DNA of 64,000 bases from Desulfitobacterium chlororespirans DSM 11544 (GCF_900143285.1 NZ_FRDN01000005.1:425568-489567), one strand, 5' to 3'. Counted from the first letter of the stretch, positions 33,916 through 43,008 are shown. The notes: a model not told the origin generated them from the letters alone. Made by a program: numbers and translations.

Positions 33916-34071
33916 ATGTGTTATTGCCGTGTCTGTAGGGCGCAAAAGTGTATTTGCGATAACTGCAAATCTAAAAACACCTGTCACTATCCGGTCTTTG
34001 ACCTGTGTAGGTGGGTAAATCTTGTAGGTCTTGCCAGGAAAAAAGCCACGAAAAGTGGTGGTCATAACTGA
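33916..34071 (+). CDS. Tiny zinc-finger-like protein
   Basis: 51 residues with eight cysteines, seven of them in the first half (MCYCRVCRAQKCICDNCKSK, then NTCHYPVFDLC) and a basic tail. AAAGGAAGG precedes the ATG. Likely binds zinc and perhaps DNA or RNA. Its stop overlaps the likely start of the next gene. Confidence 0.6.
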   Translation: MCYCRVCRAQKCICDNCKSKNTCHYPVFDLCRWVNLVGLARKKATKSGGHN

Positions 34072-34574
34072 ATCGCAATATAGCTGCCATAGCGTGCTTG
34101 GTCCTACTGCTTTCATCTACAACGGTTATGACCACGAATATATCGGCAAAACAGGTCCGGTCAGACTCAATCGTTGTTGCAATGATTTCTGAAGCACAAG
34201 GCTCAAACACAGATTACCATCAGCCGGATACAAAAAACGAAATCAGTAGGGGGGACATCCCCAAAATTGAACGGCGGGTTATGGTCATCACAGCGTATAC
34301 AAACCATGATCCCGGCATGGATGGGCTCGGGATAACAGCGAGCGGCGAAAAGACCGTTGAAGGGAGGACAATCGCGGCACCGCCTGAGATACCTTTTGGG
34401 GCACAGATATATGTACCGGAGCTGGGAAAAACACTCACAGTAACAGATAGAGGCGGAGCCATTAAGGGAAACAGGCTGGATCTGTTTATGGAAAACCGAG
34501 AAGATGCCCTTCAATTCGGAAAACAGACGCTTGAAGTGGTCGTTAGGTATGAAAGGGGAGATGTGAACCAATAA
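34068..34574 (+). CDS. Exported 3D-domain cell-wall protein
   Basis: C-terminal 'TAYTNHDPGMDGLGITASG...GRTIAAPPEIPFGAQIYVPELGKTLTVTDRGGAIKGNRLDLFME' is a 3D (MltA-like double-psi barrel) domain of secreted wall-active proteins. A signal peptide, NRNIAAIACLVLLLSSTTVMTT, requires starting at CTG 34068, which overlaps the upstream stop (CTGA); TTG 34098 would cut off the charged start. Likely clears peptidoglycan for the export channel. Confidence 0.75.
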   Translation: MNRNIAAIACLVLLLSSTTVMTTNISAKQVRSDSIVVAMISEAQGSNTDYHQPDTKNEISRGDIPKIERRVMVITAYTNHDPGMDGLGITASGEKTVEGRTIAAPPEIPFGAQIYVPELGKTLTVTDRGGAIKGNRLDLFMENREDALQFGKQTLEVVVRYERGDVNQ

Positions 34575-34663
34575 AACAAACGATCAAACACTCGAAGAGA
34601 ATCTCCAATCCATTAATCATTAAAAAACCCAATAGAACTTTACACAACGAGGAGGAAAATATT

Positions 34664-35083
34664 ATGTTTTTTACACTTAGAAAAATCAATGCGTTAGGTA
34701 TGCTTGTCCTTACCATCTTGATGCTGATGCCACTATCGGTTCTAGCTGTCCCTCAGCAATCAATTCCAGTTTCAGGTCAGATAATGGTTGCGGATATTCT
34801 AACAGATGTTAAATCTGCACAGGGGGCCGGTGCTGTTGATGCGGTGACAGAAAATGTAACAAAAGCCGGGGATAATGTCGTTACTTCGTTAAGAATAATA
34901 GCTGTAGTTGTCGCCGTCATCATGTTTATCTTTGTTGGTTATGGACTATTGATTAGTCCCAACGTCAAGACCATCGCCGATATGAAAGGGCGTGTAGGGG
35001 CATTGGTGCTTGCTATAGTCATAGCCTTTATGGCGGAAAAAATTGTTGGGACTTTATTTAATTGGCTTGGTATAACAATTTAG
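34664..35083 (+). CDS. VirB2/TrbC-like pilin
   Basis: 139 residues: signal peptide (ALGMLVLTILMLMPLSVLAVPQQ, AxA-type site) and two hydrophobic helices in the mature part (VTSLRIIAVVVAVIMFIFVGYGLLI and VGALVLAIVIAFMAEKIVGTLFNWLG). This is the plan of VirB2/TrbC conjugative pilins and of the equivalent small protein of Gram-positive T4SS loci. First gene of the export module. Confidence 0.8.
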   Translation: MFFTLRKINALGMLVLTILMLMPLSVLAVPQQSIPVSGQIMVADILTDVKSAQGAGAVDAVTENVTKAGDNVVTSLRIIAVVVAVIMFIFVGYGLLISPNVKTIADMKGRVGALVLAIVIAFMAEKIVGTLFNWLGITI

Positions 35084-35106
35084 AACCGGGAAAGCAGGGA
35101 GACTAG

Positions 35107-35460
35107 ATGTATAGAGAAACTCACGAATTACCCTATCAATCGGGCCTGAAAGAGAAATTTTTCTCCTTAGGCCCTTTTTCTTTTTCATTGGATGAGTCCA
35201 TATGGATAGCTGCCGGGGTGACAATAAGTTATCAAATGACCGAGTATATTCCACCGATAGGTTTTTTAACTTTTCCATGGGGATATGTGCATTATTTTAT
35301 ACCTACGCTCTTAGCAGCCTTTTTCGCACGAGCGAAACATCCAGCGACCGGGAAAACCCTTGTGCAATATGCAATCAGATGGATTCAAATCAGAGTCAGA
35401 CAGAGGGTGTTTTATTATCGCAAAGTTAACACGGTGAAGGGAGGAGATCGACATATCTAA
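35107..35460 (+). CDS. TcpE/VirB3-like membrane protein
   Basis: 117 residues. Two central hydrophobic segments (SLDESIWIAAGVTISYQM and YVHYFIPTLLAAFFARA) followed by a basic amphipathic end (TLVQYAIRWIQIRVRQRVFYYRK), matching TcpE/PrgI-class proteins that stand before VirB4 in Gram-positive conjugation loci. Confidence 0.75.
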   Translation: MYRETHELPYQSGLKEKFFSLGPFSFSLDESIWIAAGVTISYQMTEYIPPIGFLTFPWGYVHYFIPTLLAAFFARAKHPATGKTLVQYAIRWIQIRVRQRVFYYRKVNTVKGGDRHI

Positions 35461-35467
35461 TGTATAT

Positions 35468-36313
35468 ATGTTAATAGCAACCCTTGGAGCAGTCTTTTTA
35501 ATTCTCATGGCACTATCAAAGGCAAAAAATAAGTCTACGGGCGGCAAAACGGGGAGGAACAAAGAACCGATCACGACACAAGCCCTTTTTAGTCAGAGCA
35601 AAGACACTATTGTGTCCTCAAATGGAATCATTGAGGTTGGAGGGATCTTTAGAGCTTGCTTATACGTAACTCAGGCCAATATGAGAACCACGTCGGAGTC
35701 TGAGATGGCGCAACGATGGATATCGTTTCGTGGCTATCTTAATGAGATTGGTTTGCCCTATTCATTTGTTCAGTTGTCTCAATTTGTGGATGTCCGTGAG
35801 TATGCCCAAATGTATCAAGAGAAGATTGAAAAGGGCCGCCTCACACCGGAGCTTCAAGCAAGCGGGCAGGGAGTGGTAGATTTTATAAAAGGCATGGATG
35901 AGGATAAGAATTCCAGGGACTATCATGGCTATATAGTTTTTCAATACGACCCGGAATCTGATTCCATTGACTCCGGAGTTGCCACAGGAAATGCCACTCT
36001 TGATGGATTAATTAATAAAATTTCCGGTAAAAAACCTATGTCTAGCGAAGAACGAAAAAACTTGTCACGAATGATTCTAAGCGAGGCGATCAACATAACA
36101 AGAAGTTATGCCGAACAGATGGGGATTTCATGTTGGATGTTAAAGCGTGGCCAAGTTTACGGGTTGACTCATAAAATCCTGATGAAAGACAATGCCAGTT
36201 TTTCCAGTCCTGAAGAAGCCAGTGAAGCCCAGGCGTTCACGACTTTTTATGAAAGCAAGACAGCAAGAGCACTTGCGGAAGATTTACAGGAGGATTTTGA
36301 TAATGCCATTTAA
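35468..36313 (+). CDS. Membrane-anchored VirB4-partner protein
   Basis: 281 residues. A single N-terminal helix (MLIATLGAVFLILMALSKA) then a cytosolic domain (GGIFRACLYVTQANMRTTSESEMAQRWISFRGYLNEIGLPYSFVQLSQFVDVREYAQMYQ) that resembles the N-terminal part of VirB4/CagE-type proteins, here as a separate gene. ATG 35468 lies 21 bp from GGGAGGAG; upstream in-frame codons near 35453 are ATA/ATC, so initiation may be non-standard. Overlaps virB4 by 11 bp. Confidence 0.68.
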   Translation: MLIATLGAVFLILMALSKAKNKSTGGKTGRNKEPITTQALFSQSKDTIVSSNGIIEVGGIFRACLYVTQANMRTTSESEMAQRWISFRGYLNEIGLPYSFVQLSQFVDVREYAQMYQEKIEKGRLTPELQASGQGVVDFIKGMDEDKNSRDYHGYIVFQYDPESDSIDSGVATGNATLDGLINKISGKKPMSSEERKNLSRMILSEAINITRSYAEQMGISCWMLKRGQVYGLTHKILMKDNASFSSPEEASEAQAFTTFYESKTARALAEDLQEDFDNAI

Positions 36314-38342
36314 GGTAAAAGAACGGTCTGAAACCAAAACACCACAAGAACCAGCGGAAAAAGAAAAACGCACGATAAACAACAAAAAACAACCGGGGTT
36401 ATGGGATGGTAAACCCGAACCCATCGACTTTGTTGCCCCTTCAGTGGTAAAAGAACTCCTGCCTGCGGATATTTCGGATGGGGTAGTAGTTGGTGAATAC
36501 ATGGTCGAGATTGGAGGGACATCAACATTCAAGAGATACTATCGCTCATTTTTCGCTGAGATTATGAGTGGTAACACATGGGCCGGGATGCTGGATGACC
36601 TGGCAAGGGGTAATTTCGGTGACGGGGATATAGATATCGCAATCCATGTGCGACCATCTTCAAATGATATAGAGTTGCAGGAACTTGGTCGCCGGTTAAA
36701 AGGGCTGCTCTCAGATATGGCGTTAGAAGGTGATCCATCTAAAGTAGACACTATGAGAGATGAAGTCAATGATATTAAAATCCGACAAAAGAAACTGAGG
36801 AGGGAGATTGAACGCTCATTTAAAACATCTATTCAGGTTATCGCTAGCGGGACCGATCTTAAAAGCTTTAAAATGTATTGTAATGCCTTGATTAAGCGGT
36901 TTGCAGGTAAATCCATCTATCTTCGTCCAGCTGATGGAAAACAGTTAGAGGCTCTACAAACCATTATTCCGATATCACCACCACAGCAGATATATAAGGA
37001 GCATTTCGTTACTCTGGAATCATCAAACTTGGCGGATCTTTTTCCTTTCGCCCAAGGGGGCATTACGCATAAAACAGGGGTAATCCTGGGCATAGATGGC
37101 CTGGGCCGACCGGTCTATTTCGACCAATGGCATCCAGCACTACCTTGCCAGCATATGATTATTCTGGGTCGAAGCGGAGCCGGAAAAACCTATACAACCC
37201 AAGTGATTATGCACCGTAGTATGCACATTGGCCGACACATTGCTGTAGTGGACTGGAAGGGTGAGCATAAGGAATGGTTCATGCTCTGCGGTTTGCCTTA
37301 TATCGAATTCAGCGAAAAATCACCAAACAGAATCAATCCCTATGACGTAGAGATAAGCACTGATGTGGATGGTACACGTTATATCGACATTGAAAGTGCG
37401 TCCAATAATGTACAAGCTCTTGTGTTTAAAATGATTGCGACGTATGACCGTAAGGCATTGACAGGCCGGGTAAAAGTATATATCGGGGAGGCTATCCGTA
37501 AGCAATATGCGGATGCAGGGATTACCAAAGATCCGAAAAGTCTATATCAAGCAGCTATCAGCAGCTCCAACATTTCTACAACGCGGAAAAGGGCTATGCC
37601 AGAACTGGGGGGATTATACAAACACATGGAACAAAGCGACTTAGAGGAGGTACGACAGGCTGCCGAACTGCTGAAACCTTTTACTCATCACGGAACCAGC
37701 CCTTCTTACTCCATTTTTGACGGCCAAAGTACAGTTGAGCTTAAAGGCTTCCCTGGGTATGGTTTCGCAGTCAACCGGCTGGACAAGGACATTATGAGAC
37801 CTATCGGTTTAACTGCAATCGCTATGTGGCTTAATGAGAATTTTGCTAAAGCGGATGTCAGTCAGGAAAAGATCATTGTGATTGAGGAGGCACAGAACAT
37901 TCTTGATGATCCAGACGTAGGCGGCCCCTTTGCTGAGGCTGCCTATCGAGAGTTTAGAGCAACAAATACCGGAATGTGCGCTGTTACGCAAGGCTTAGAA
38001 GTCTTGAGACGGTCCAACGCCGGAATAGCGGCAATTAAGAATTCACCGATTAAGATTATTGGTAAGCAAGAAGATATTGATATCCAGGTTATCTCAGATG
38101 AACTTCGGCTATCGGAAGGAGAGGCCGGATTTCTCCTACGAGCCAAAAAGGGGGAGGTAATCATGCGGATTGAAGATGAATCGGACATTGTCTATATTCA
38201 GGCATCAGATCTTGAACACGTCATGTTTACGACCAACCCCAACGATCCGGCCTTCTGGCAACGCAAAGAGATGTTAAAAGCCAAGCTGGGCCAAGAGTCG
38301 CTACAAATGGTGCCGCTGGACGTAGGCCAAGAGGAGGTGTAG
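36303..38342 (+). CDS. virB4: VirB4-like conjugation ATPase
   Basis: 679 residues from ATG 36303 (AGGAGG 9 bp upstream). Walker A 'ILGRSGAGKTYTTQVIMHRSM', 'AVVDWKGEHKEWF', Walker B 'IIVIEEAQNILDD', and Q-motif 'AVTQGLEVLRRS'. Energises assembly of type IV secretion channels and pili at the membrane. Hexameric cytosolic motor. Confidence 0.93.
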   Translation: MPFKVKERSETKTPQEPAEKEKRTINNKKQPGLWDGKPEPIDFVAPSVVKELLPADISDGVVVGEYMVEIGGTSTFKRYYRSFFAEIMSGNTWAGMLDDLARGNFGDGDIDIAIHVRPSSNDIELQELGRRLKGLLSDMALEGDPSKVDTMRDEVNDIKIRQKKLRREIERSFKTSIQVIASGTDLKSFKMYCNALIKRFAGKSIYLRPADGKQLEALQTIIPISPPQQIYKEHFVTLESSNLADLFPFAQGGITHKTGVILGIDGLGRPVYFDQWHPALPCQHMIILGRSGAGKTYTTQVIMHRSMHIGRHIAVVDWKGEHKEWFMLCGLPYIEFSEKSPNRINPYDVEISTDVDGTRYIDIESASNNVQALVFKMIATYDRKALTGRVKVYIGEAIRKQYADAGITKDPKSLYQAAISSSNISTTRKRAMPELGGLYKHMEQSDLEEVRQAAELLKPFTHHGTSPSYSIFDGQSTVELKGFPGYGFAVNRLDKDIMRPIGLTAIAMWLNENFAKADVSQEKIIVIEEAQNILDDPDVGGPFAEAAYREFRATNTGMCAVTQGLEVLRRSNAGIAAIKNSPIKIIGKQEDIDIQVISDELRLSEGEAGFLLRAKKGEVIMRIEDESDIVYIQASDLEHVMFTTNPNDPAFWQRKEMLKAKLGQESLQMVPLDVGQEEV

Positions 38343-38345
38343 AGA

Positions 38346-40526
38346 ATGCCTCAATTTTTAGCAAAAGCCTTAGCCAAAAAACGCAAACGCAAACGCAAAC
38401 GCAAAGGAATTACCGTTGTTTTATTATCGGCAATGCTTATTTTAGCTCTCAGCTCAGCTGCATTTGCTCTGGGAGGTGGCAACGAGCTTGAGGTATCATC
38501 GTTGCCTCTTCCTGGTTATCTTGATGAAGAGCAACCCAATCCATTTCCTGATATCCCCGGACCGGTTCATTCAGTGCCCGGTAATCAACAGCCTATATCC
38601 TCTGATGGCTCTGGCGAACCTGATGAACAGCAAACTGTCCCATCGGTACCTAGTGAACCGCAACCTTTACCCTCACACAACGCCTTGTTGAACAACAATG
38701 ATATTCGGGATCTCAACGAGGAGAATCCACCAAGCTATGGAGAAAGGTTTATTGCAAAAATCATAACAAACGCAACGAATTGGTTAATGCATATCTTCAA
38801 GTTAGACGATCCCATGATACTGATTTTTGGGTATGACGCACGTGCAGACAAAAGCGATTCATTTTTGGCTAATGGTCTATACGGTTCAATAATTAGTGAC
38901 CCGACACAGGCCAGTCAAGTTGTTTTAGGGGTGTTTCCCGGTTATTATTTCAAGGCTATCGCCTTTCTCTATGACGGATTCACAAAGCTCCTGCCAATAC
39001 CTCTTGTTATCGCCCTAGTCGTGCTAGCTATAATATTTATGCTGACTTCAGGAACAGTCGAAGGTAGAGGAAAGATAAAGGAGTACGCACAAGCCTTCAT
39101 CGTTGCGCTACTTTCCTTACGGTTTGGGGCGTATATTTGGTCAGCGATTATCTCAGTCATCCATTTTTTCATAAAGCTCATTTGGGCTAATATGTTGAAG
39201 TACGGAGTAACCCCCAACTTTTTTATGAACATGATATGGGGGGATGGGCAGGCAGGATTTAACGCTGCCATGCAGTTTGGGTCATTACCACTGGGTATAC
39301 TGTTGCTTCTGGCAGCATTGATGGTTTTGGCATTAAATTATCAGTATGTTATGAGGCTCATCATAATGGGGGGATTAATCCTCCTGTTTCCCGTTGTTAC
39401 TACACTTTCGGTTTTCCCGCCCTATCGCCATGCTTTGCAGGTTTGGATGAAAGAATTTGTTGCTAATGCACTATTGCCCCTTGCCCACGCCTTGGCTTTG
39501 GGCGTGTTTTTTATGGCTTTACAAGCACCTGGCATGGGGGAATCGGTAGCCTTTTGGCTTATGCTGGCCTATTTGGCCGGTCTGCCAACGATCACGAATC
39601 TAATTCGAGAACTATTAGGGCTGCAAGGTGGATTTCGCGGTGGAGCTATCAGTGCTATGGCTGGTGCAACAGGAGCATCCTCACTGGGCAGCTTGGGCTT
39701 TATGATGTTAGCCCGCCGTTCAGGCGCAAGCAGATACACTGATGGAGGCAGTGGTGGGCATGATACTGGAACAAGTGATGAAAGTATGTCTCACGGCGGC
39801 GGTAAGCTGATGGGAGCAACGTCAGGTGTTGGGAAGTTTGCCCAAGGAGCGTTCAATACAGGTAGTGCAATCGCAGGAAATAGGGTAATCAGGGCCTTGG
39901 CCGGAGGAGCTGTTAAAGGAACTACGATAGCGGCAGGTGGGACTTACGCAACTATGACCGGCACTAATCCTGCAGCAGGGATGATGATCGGCTATGGCGC
40001 AGGAGCCAAGCTGTCCAAGGCAGGAGGCTCATTAGTAAACGCTACCGGTTCTGGTGTTCAAACGGTCGCACAAAGTATATCGGAGAACCATGGAGTTAGA
40101 GCAGGACTTGCTGATGCTACTCAGCGTATAAAGAATCAATCATTAGAAGAAGGCAATGGTCTTGCACAAACGGTCGTTGGCATGCAAGACAAAGTAAATA
40201 CTGCATTTAGGATGGCGGGGCACGAAGGACCGTTTGCAGCTCCCAGCTTCGTAAAGGAAAACCAGTTGAAAATTAGAGAAACCCAAAGTAAAATGAATGA
40301 ACTTAGACCAGACATGAACTTTGCCAAAGCTCAATATGAACAGAGCCGGTCAAAATATGGGGATGATTTTCAAACGACGATTGAACATAAGGAGCAGTAC
40401 TTAGGCCTTAAAAAAGCTTATTCGAGGCACGAGTCCGACTTAAATCTTGCCCAAACTCGATTGAAAACCCCATCCGAACTAAAGGCCCATACAGAGAGAT
40501 ATTCCATGTCCAGAGGGAGGGCCTAA
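38346..40526 (+). CDS. VirB6/TrbL-like polytopic membrane protein
   Basis: 726 residues. A basic start (KKRKRKRKRK) and hydrophobic helix (GITVVLLSAMLILALSSAAFAL), a proline-rich exported stretch (~40-120), five or more membrane helices (~215-420, e.g. LLPIPLVIALVVLAIIFML, LIIMGGLILLFPVVTTLS), a glycine/alanine-rich region (430-560) and a charged helical C terminus. The layout is that of TrbL/VirB6 channel proteins of Gram-positive elements. Confidence 0.82.
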   Translation: MPQFLAKALAKKRKRKRKRKGITVVLLSAMLILALSSAAFALGGGNELEVSSLPLPGYLDEEQPNPFPDIPGPVHSVPGNQQPISSDGSGEPDEQQTVPSVPSEPQPLPSHNALLNNNDIRDLNEENPPSYGERFIAKIITNATNWLMHIFKLDDPMILIFGYDARADKSDSFLANGLYGSIISDPTQASQVVLGVFPGYYFKAIAFLYDGFTKLLPIPLVIALVVLAIIFMLTSGTVEGRGKIKEYAQAFIVALLSLRFGAYIWSAIISVIHFFIKLIWANMLKYGVTPNFFMNMIWGDGQAGFNAAMQFGSLPLGILLLLAALMVLALNYQYVMRLIIMGGLILLFPVVTTLSVFPPYRHALQVWMKEFVANALLPLAHALALGVFFMALQAPGMGESVAFWLMLAYLAGLPTITNLIRELLGLQGGFRGGAISAMAGATGASSLGSLGFMMLARRSGASRYTDGGSGGHDTGTSDESMSHGGGKLMGATSGVGKFAQGAFNTGSAIAGNRVIRALAGGAVKGTTIAAGGTYATMTGTNPAAGMMIGYGAGAKLSKAGGSLVNATGSGVQTVAQSISENHGVRAGLADATQRIKNQSLEEGNGLAQTVVGMQDKVNTAFRMAGHEGPFAAPSFVKENQLKIRETQSKMNELRPDMNFAKAQYEQSRSKYGDDFQTTIEHKEQYLGLKKAYSRHESDLNLAQTRLKTPSELKAHTERYSMSRGRA
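38382..38405 (+). repeat. Hexanucleotide repeat CGCAAA x4
   Basis: Four perfect copies of CGCAAA at 38382-38405 encode the RKRKRKRK stretch just before the first membrane helix. In-frame slippage would change charge length only. Confidence 0.9.
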
Positions 40527-40527
40527 G

Positions 40528-41886
40528 ATGCTGGGGAAATATGCTAAAAAGCGGGCAATTAGAGCCGGGAAAGCAGTTGTAAAAAGGATATTAAAATCTA
40601 CGGCACCCTTATGGGTGCCGGTATTGATCATCCTGCTTCTGGCCTACTCTGCATTTATCATCCTCTTTGAGCTGCCAAGAGAAGCACTCGCAGACTCTCA
40701 ACTTGGGCAGTTAGCGAAAACCCAATCCTTTTTAGGGCTGACAATAACAGATTATGCAGAAGAAGGTTCCTTGGTAGATGCCGAATTGCTTACTAGGTAT
40801 AAAAAAATAGCGAACTCGTGGGACAATGGCTTGACAGATGAACAAAAGAAGCAGGTTCAGCGTTACAAATTCCCTTATACTATCTTAATGGCCGTTGATC
40901 GTGTAGTGAATGACGAAGCGATATGGGACAGCAAGCAGAATGTCCAGCCCCAGCCGCAAAAGGTATTTGATTCCTTAAAACCAATCTTTTACTGGCGGGA
41001 ATCAATCATCACTACTGTAACTGTGTCAGTTGATGGGAAAGGAGGCGTATCAACCAGTACATCTGAAGAAAAAGTCCAACTGCTTACCATGGCAGAAACA
41101 TTTGAGGGGACATACATCCCTGTGTACGAATGGGACACAACCACGTCAGGAGACGCAACAGTAACCCGCGAGGTGCTAAAGGATACCACCCCGCCGGATA
41201 CTTACTATATTCCATTAAAGGATTACTTGCGTGAAAAGAGGGGGATAAAAGACGAGGATACGTTTGAATTAGTTCAACAGCTTGCTATAGCTTACTCCCC
41301 CGAAGAATACCTTCAGATCTATGACACAGTGATGGACATGGGGGATCTGCAAGAATATCCGCCTGGAAATGCCAATATACCGTACTATAGCCAAGCAGAT
41401 AAACGTTGGGGATCGCTCCCTTACGGGAAAGTCGGAACAATTTATTCCAGCGGCTGCGGCCCAACAAGTCTCGCTATGGTCGTGTCCGGACTGACAGGGC
41501 AAGCCATTACGCCGGATATCGTAGCCAATTGGTCTGTAAGGAATGGCTATCGCATTGAAGGAAACGGTTCTGCTTGGGCCTTAATGACAGCAGGCGGTGT
41601 AAACTGGGGGCTTAGGGTCCAACCGATTAGCCGGATGGATGGCGCAAGTATAGCACAAGCCCTTTCAGAGGGCCGTCCTATAGTCGCCAGCATGGGTAAA
41701 GGGAGTTTCACTAACGGAGGACACTTCATCGTTCTAAGGGGGATAACAGAGGCGGGAAAGGTATTGGTTCATGATCCGATCTCTGTCGTGAGATCTGAGC
41801 AAGAATGGGACTTAAGTTTGATCCTTAGAGAGTCATCAACAAACGGAGGGGTACAAGGCAGCCCTTTCTGGGCATTCAGTCGATAA
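40528..41886 (+). CDS. Membrane-anchored C39-peptidase-like wall/transfer protein
   Basis: 452 residues. N-terminal basic segment and one helix (APLWVPVLIILLLAYSAFIILF); middle domain ~60-290 unassigned; C-terminal papain-like C39-family domain with Cys in 'SSGCGPTSLAMVVSG', His in 'GGHFIVLRGI' and Asp in 'VLVHDP'. In Gram-positive conjugation the corresponding position usually holds a peptidoglycan hydrolase (VirB1/CwlT-like). Starts 1 bp after the previous stop. Confidence 0.82.
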   Translation: MLGKYAKKRAIRAGKAVVKRILKSTAPLWVPVLIILLLAYSAFIILFELPREALADSQLGQLAKTQSFLGLTITDYAEEGSLVDAELLTRYKKIANSWDNGLTDEQKKQVQRYKFPYTILMAVDRVVNDEAIWDSKQNVQPQPQKVFDSLKPIFYWRESIITTVTVSVDGKGGVSTSTSEEKVQLLTMAETFEGTYIPVYEWDTTTSGDATVTREVLKDTTPPDTYYIPLKDYLREKRGIKDEDTFELVQQLAIAYSPEEYLQIYDTVMDMGDLQEYPPGNANIPYYSQADKRWGSLPYGKVGTIYSSGCGPTSLAMVVSGLTGQAITPDIVANWSVRNGYRIEGNGSAWALMTAGGVNWGLRVQPISRMDGASIAQALSEGRPIVASMGKGSFTNGGHFIVLRGITEAGKVLVHDPISVVRSEQEWDLSLILRESSTNGGVQGSPFWAFSR

Positions 41887-41910
41887 AAAACAAAAAGGTG
41901 GTGCAAAAAA

Positions 41911-42363
41911 ATGCTTAAAAAATTCACATATGCAATCTTACTTGTCCTTTCACTAACTCTTACAGGTTTACCAGTATTGGCTGATATACAAATAGAAGAA
42001 CAGAGCCAGTCAGAGGGGCCAGCAGAAGCAGAATCTTCATCAGGCCCATTTTCGGCCTTGGTAGAGAATAATGGAGCAGGAGTACAAAAAATTGAACCAA
42101 TTGACTTTAAGGCGTTAGGGGAAAAGGCTGTGAAATTTGGTAACGATAGTTATAGCCTTTTTCTTAATGGAAGTGTTCCGCTTTTTGTATGGGCTATAGG
42201 TTTGTCACTTGTATTGATCATGTTAGGGATCTTCTTTGGTAAGAAGATATTGGGATTAGGTATTGTCGGTGTGTTCATTTCCTTTGGTGTGATTTGGTTT
42301 TTAAATCACCTGCCGCAAATTGCAATAACTATAAAAGCCTGGGGAGGAAGTGGCGTGAATTAA
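41911..42363 (+). CDS. Exported small protein with two membrane helices
   Basis: 150 residues: signal peptide (FTYAILLVLSLTLTGLPVLA), acidic serine-rich segment, then two helices (LFVWAIGLSLVLIMLGIFFG and GLGIVGVFISFGVIWFL). Resembles a second VirB2-type pilin or small channel subunit. GGTGGTG site before ATG. Confidence 0.68.
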   Translation: MLKKFTYAILLVLSLTLTGLPVLADIQIEEQSQSEGPAEAESSSGPFSALVENNGAGVQKIEPIDFKALGEKAVKFGNDSYSLFLNGSVPLFVWAIGLSLVLIMLGIFFGKKILGLGIVGVFISFGVIWFLNHLPQIAITIKAWGGSGVN

Positions 42364-42405
42364 TAGAAAAACTCTGGCAGTAGCTATTTTTTAAAAGAAA
42401 TGTGG

Positions 42406-42541
42406 TATACTAAAATCAAAAGAGGAACCATGCGTCAATATAGTTCCTCGTAACAGCCGCTTGAAGAGCGGTCGGCTTAAAAGTTTAAAAGTTTAGATGG
42501 ATAGACCGCATCACTTTTGCAGGGGAAGCGGTCTATTTTCG
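42406..42541 (+). ncRNA. Candidate structured small RNA
   Basis: A TATACT box at 42406-42411 is followed by three stems: GAGGAAC/GTTCCTC (42421-42449), GCCGCT/AGCGG (42456-42474) and a terminator TAGACCGC/GCGGTCTA (42502-42509, 42528-42535) with TTTT. No coding potential. It may be a regulatory or antisense RNA; the shape recalls type I antitoxin RNAs, but I could not identify a toxin reading frame. Confidence 0.5.
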
Positions 42542-42678
42542 TTTATCGGAGGTAAGTAGAGAGCCGATTCATCCTCCACAGGCGGGGGATGGCTTTATGG
42601 GCATTCAAAACCCCTAGTATTTGGTAGAATATTCCGATATAATAGAATCAGTCGTAAAATTCTTGTTTCAAAACTTGA

Positions 42679-43006
42679 GTCAATACCCCATGCCTAAAGG
42701 CAGGGGCTTGTCCTGGCGGAGGCAAGGGAAACACGTTGACTAGACTCAGCCCTTAGAGGGCTACGCGAATCTGGCTAAAAGAACCTCCTGGGTACATGTC
42801 CCAGCCTGGGGAAATTCGACAGAACCGCTTAATGTCACGATAGGCTTAGCCTATCTAAGCCCGACTTGCCTTGTCGAGGGACGCTCAACCGGTTTTAGTG
42901 GTTCCGGGCCGTATACCGGCATTAAAAACCACTACTCTAAAATCAGAAGGGGGGAAGCGCTGTTTCCTCCCCATGGCTGAAGTCAGGGGTCCCCACGGCG
43001 CAAATG
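42679..43006 (+). mobile_element. Deleted OMEGA (IscB/IsrB) element with orphan omega RNA
   Basis: The sequence from GTCAATACCCC (42679) to ~42890 aligns with the RNA region in front of the IsrB gene at 47090, including 'GACTAGACTCAGCC', 'GGGCTACGCGAATC', 'AAAAGAACCTCC', 'ACATGTCCCAGCCTGGGGAA' and 'CTTTGTCGAGGGAC'-like segments. This is the HEARO/omega RNA architecture. No nuclease gene follows; instead a short stretch leads to a right end with a GGGGAGG-type stem and CCCACGGCGCAAATGTGA. The element was reduced to its RNA and ends. Confidence 0.78.
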
Positions 43007-43008
43007 TG

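Noticed and set aside
42871..43008. 46-residue N-terminal extension of the antitoxin-like protein
   Set aside because: The upstream start lies in the omega RNA/right-end sequence; family homology begins at ATG 43009.
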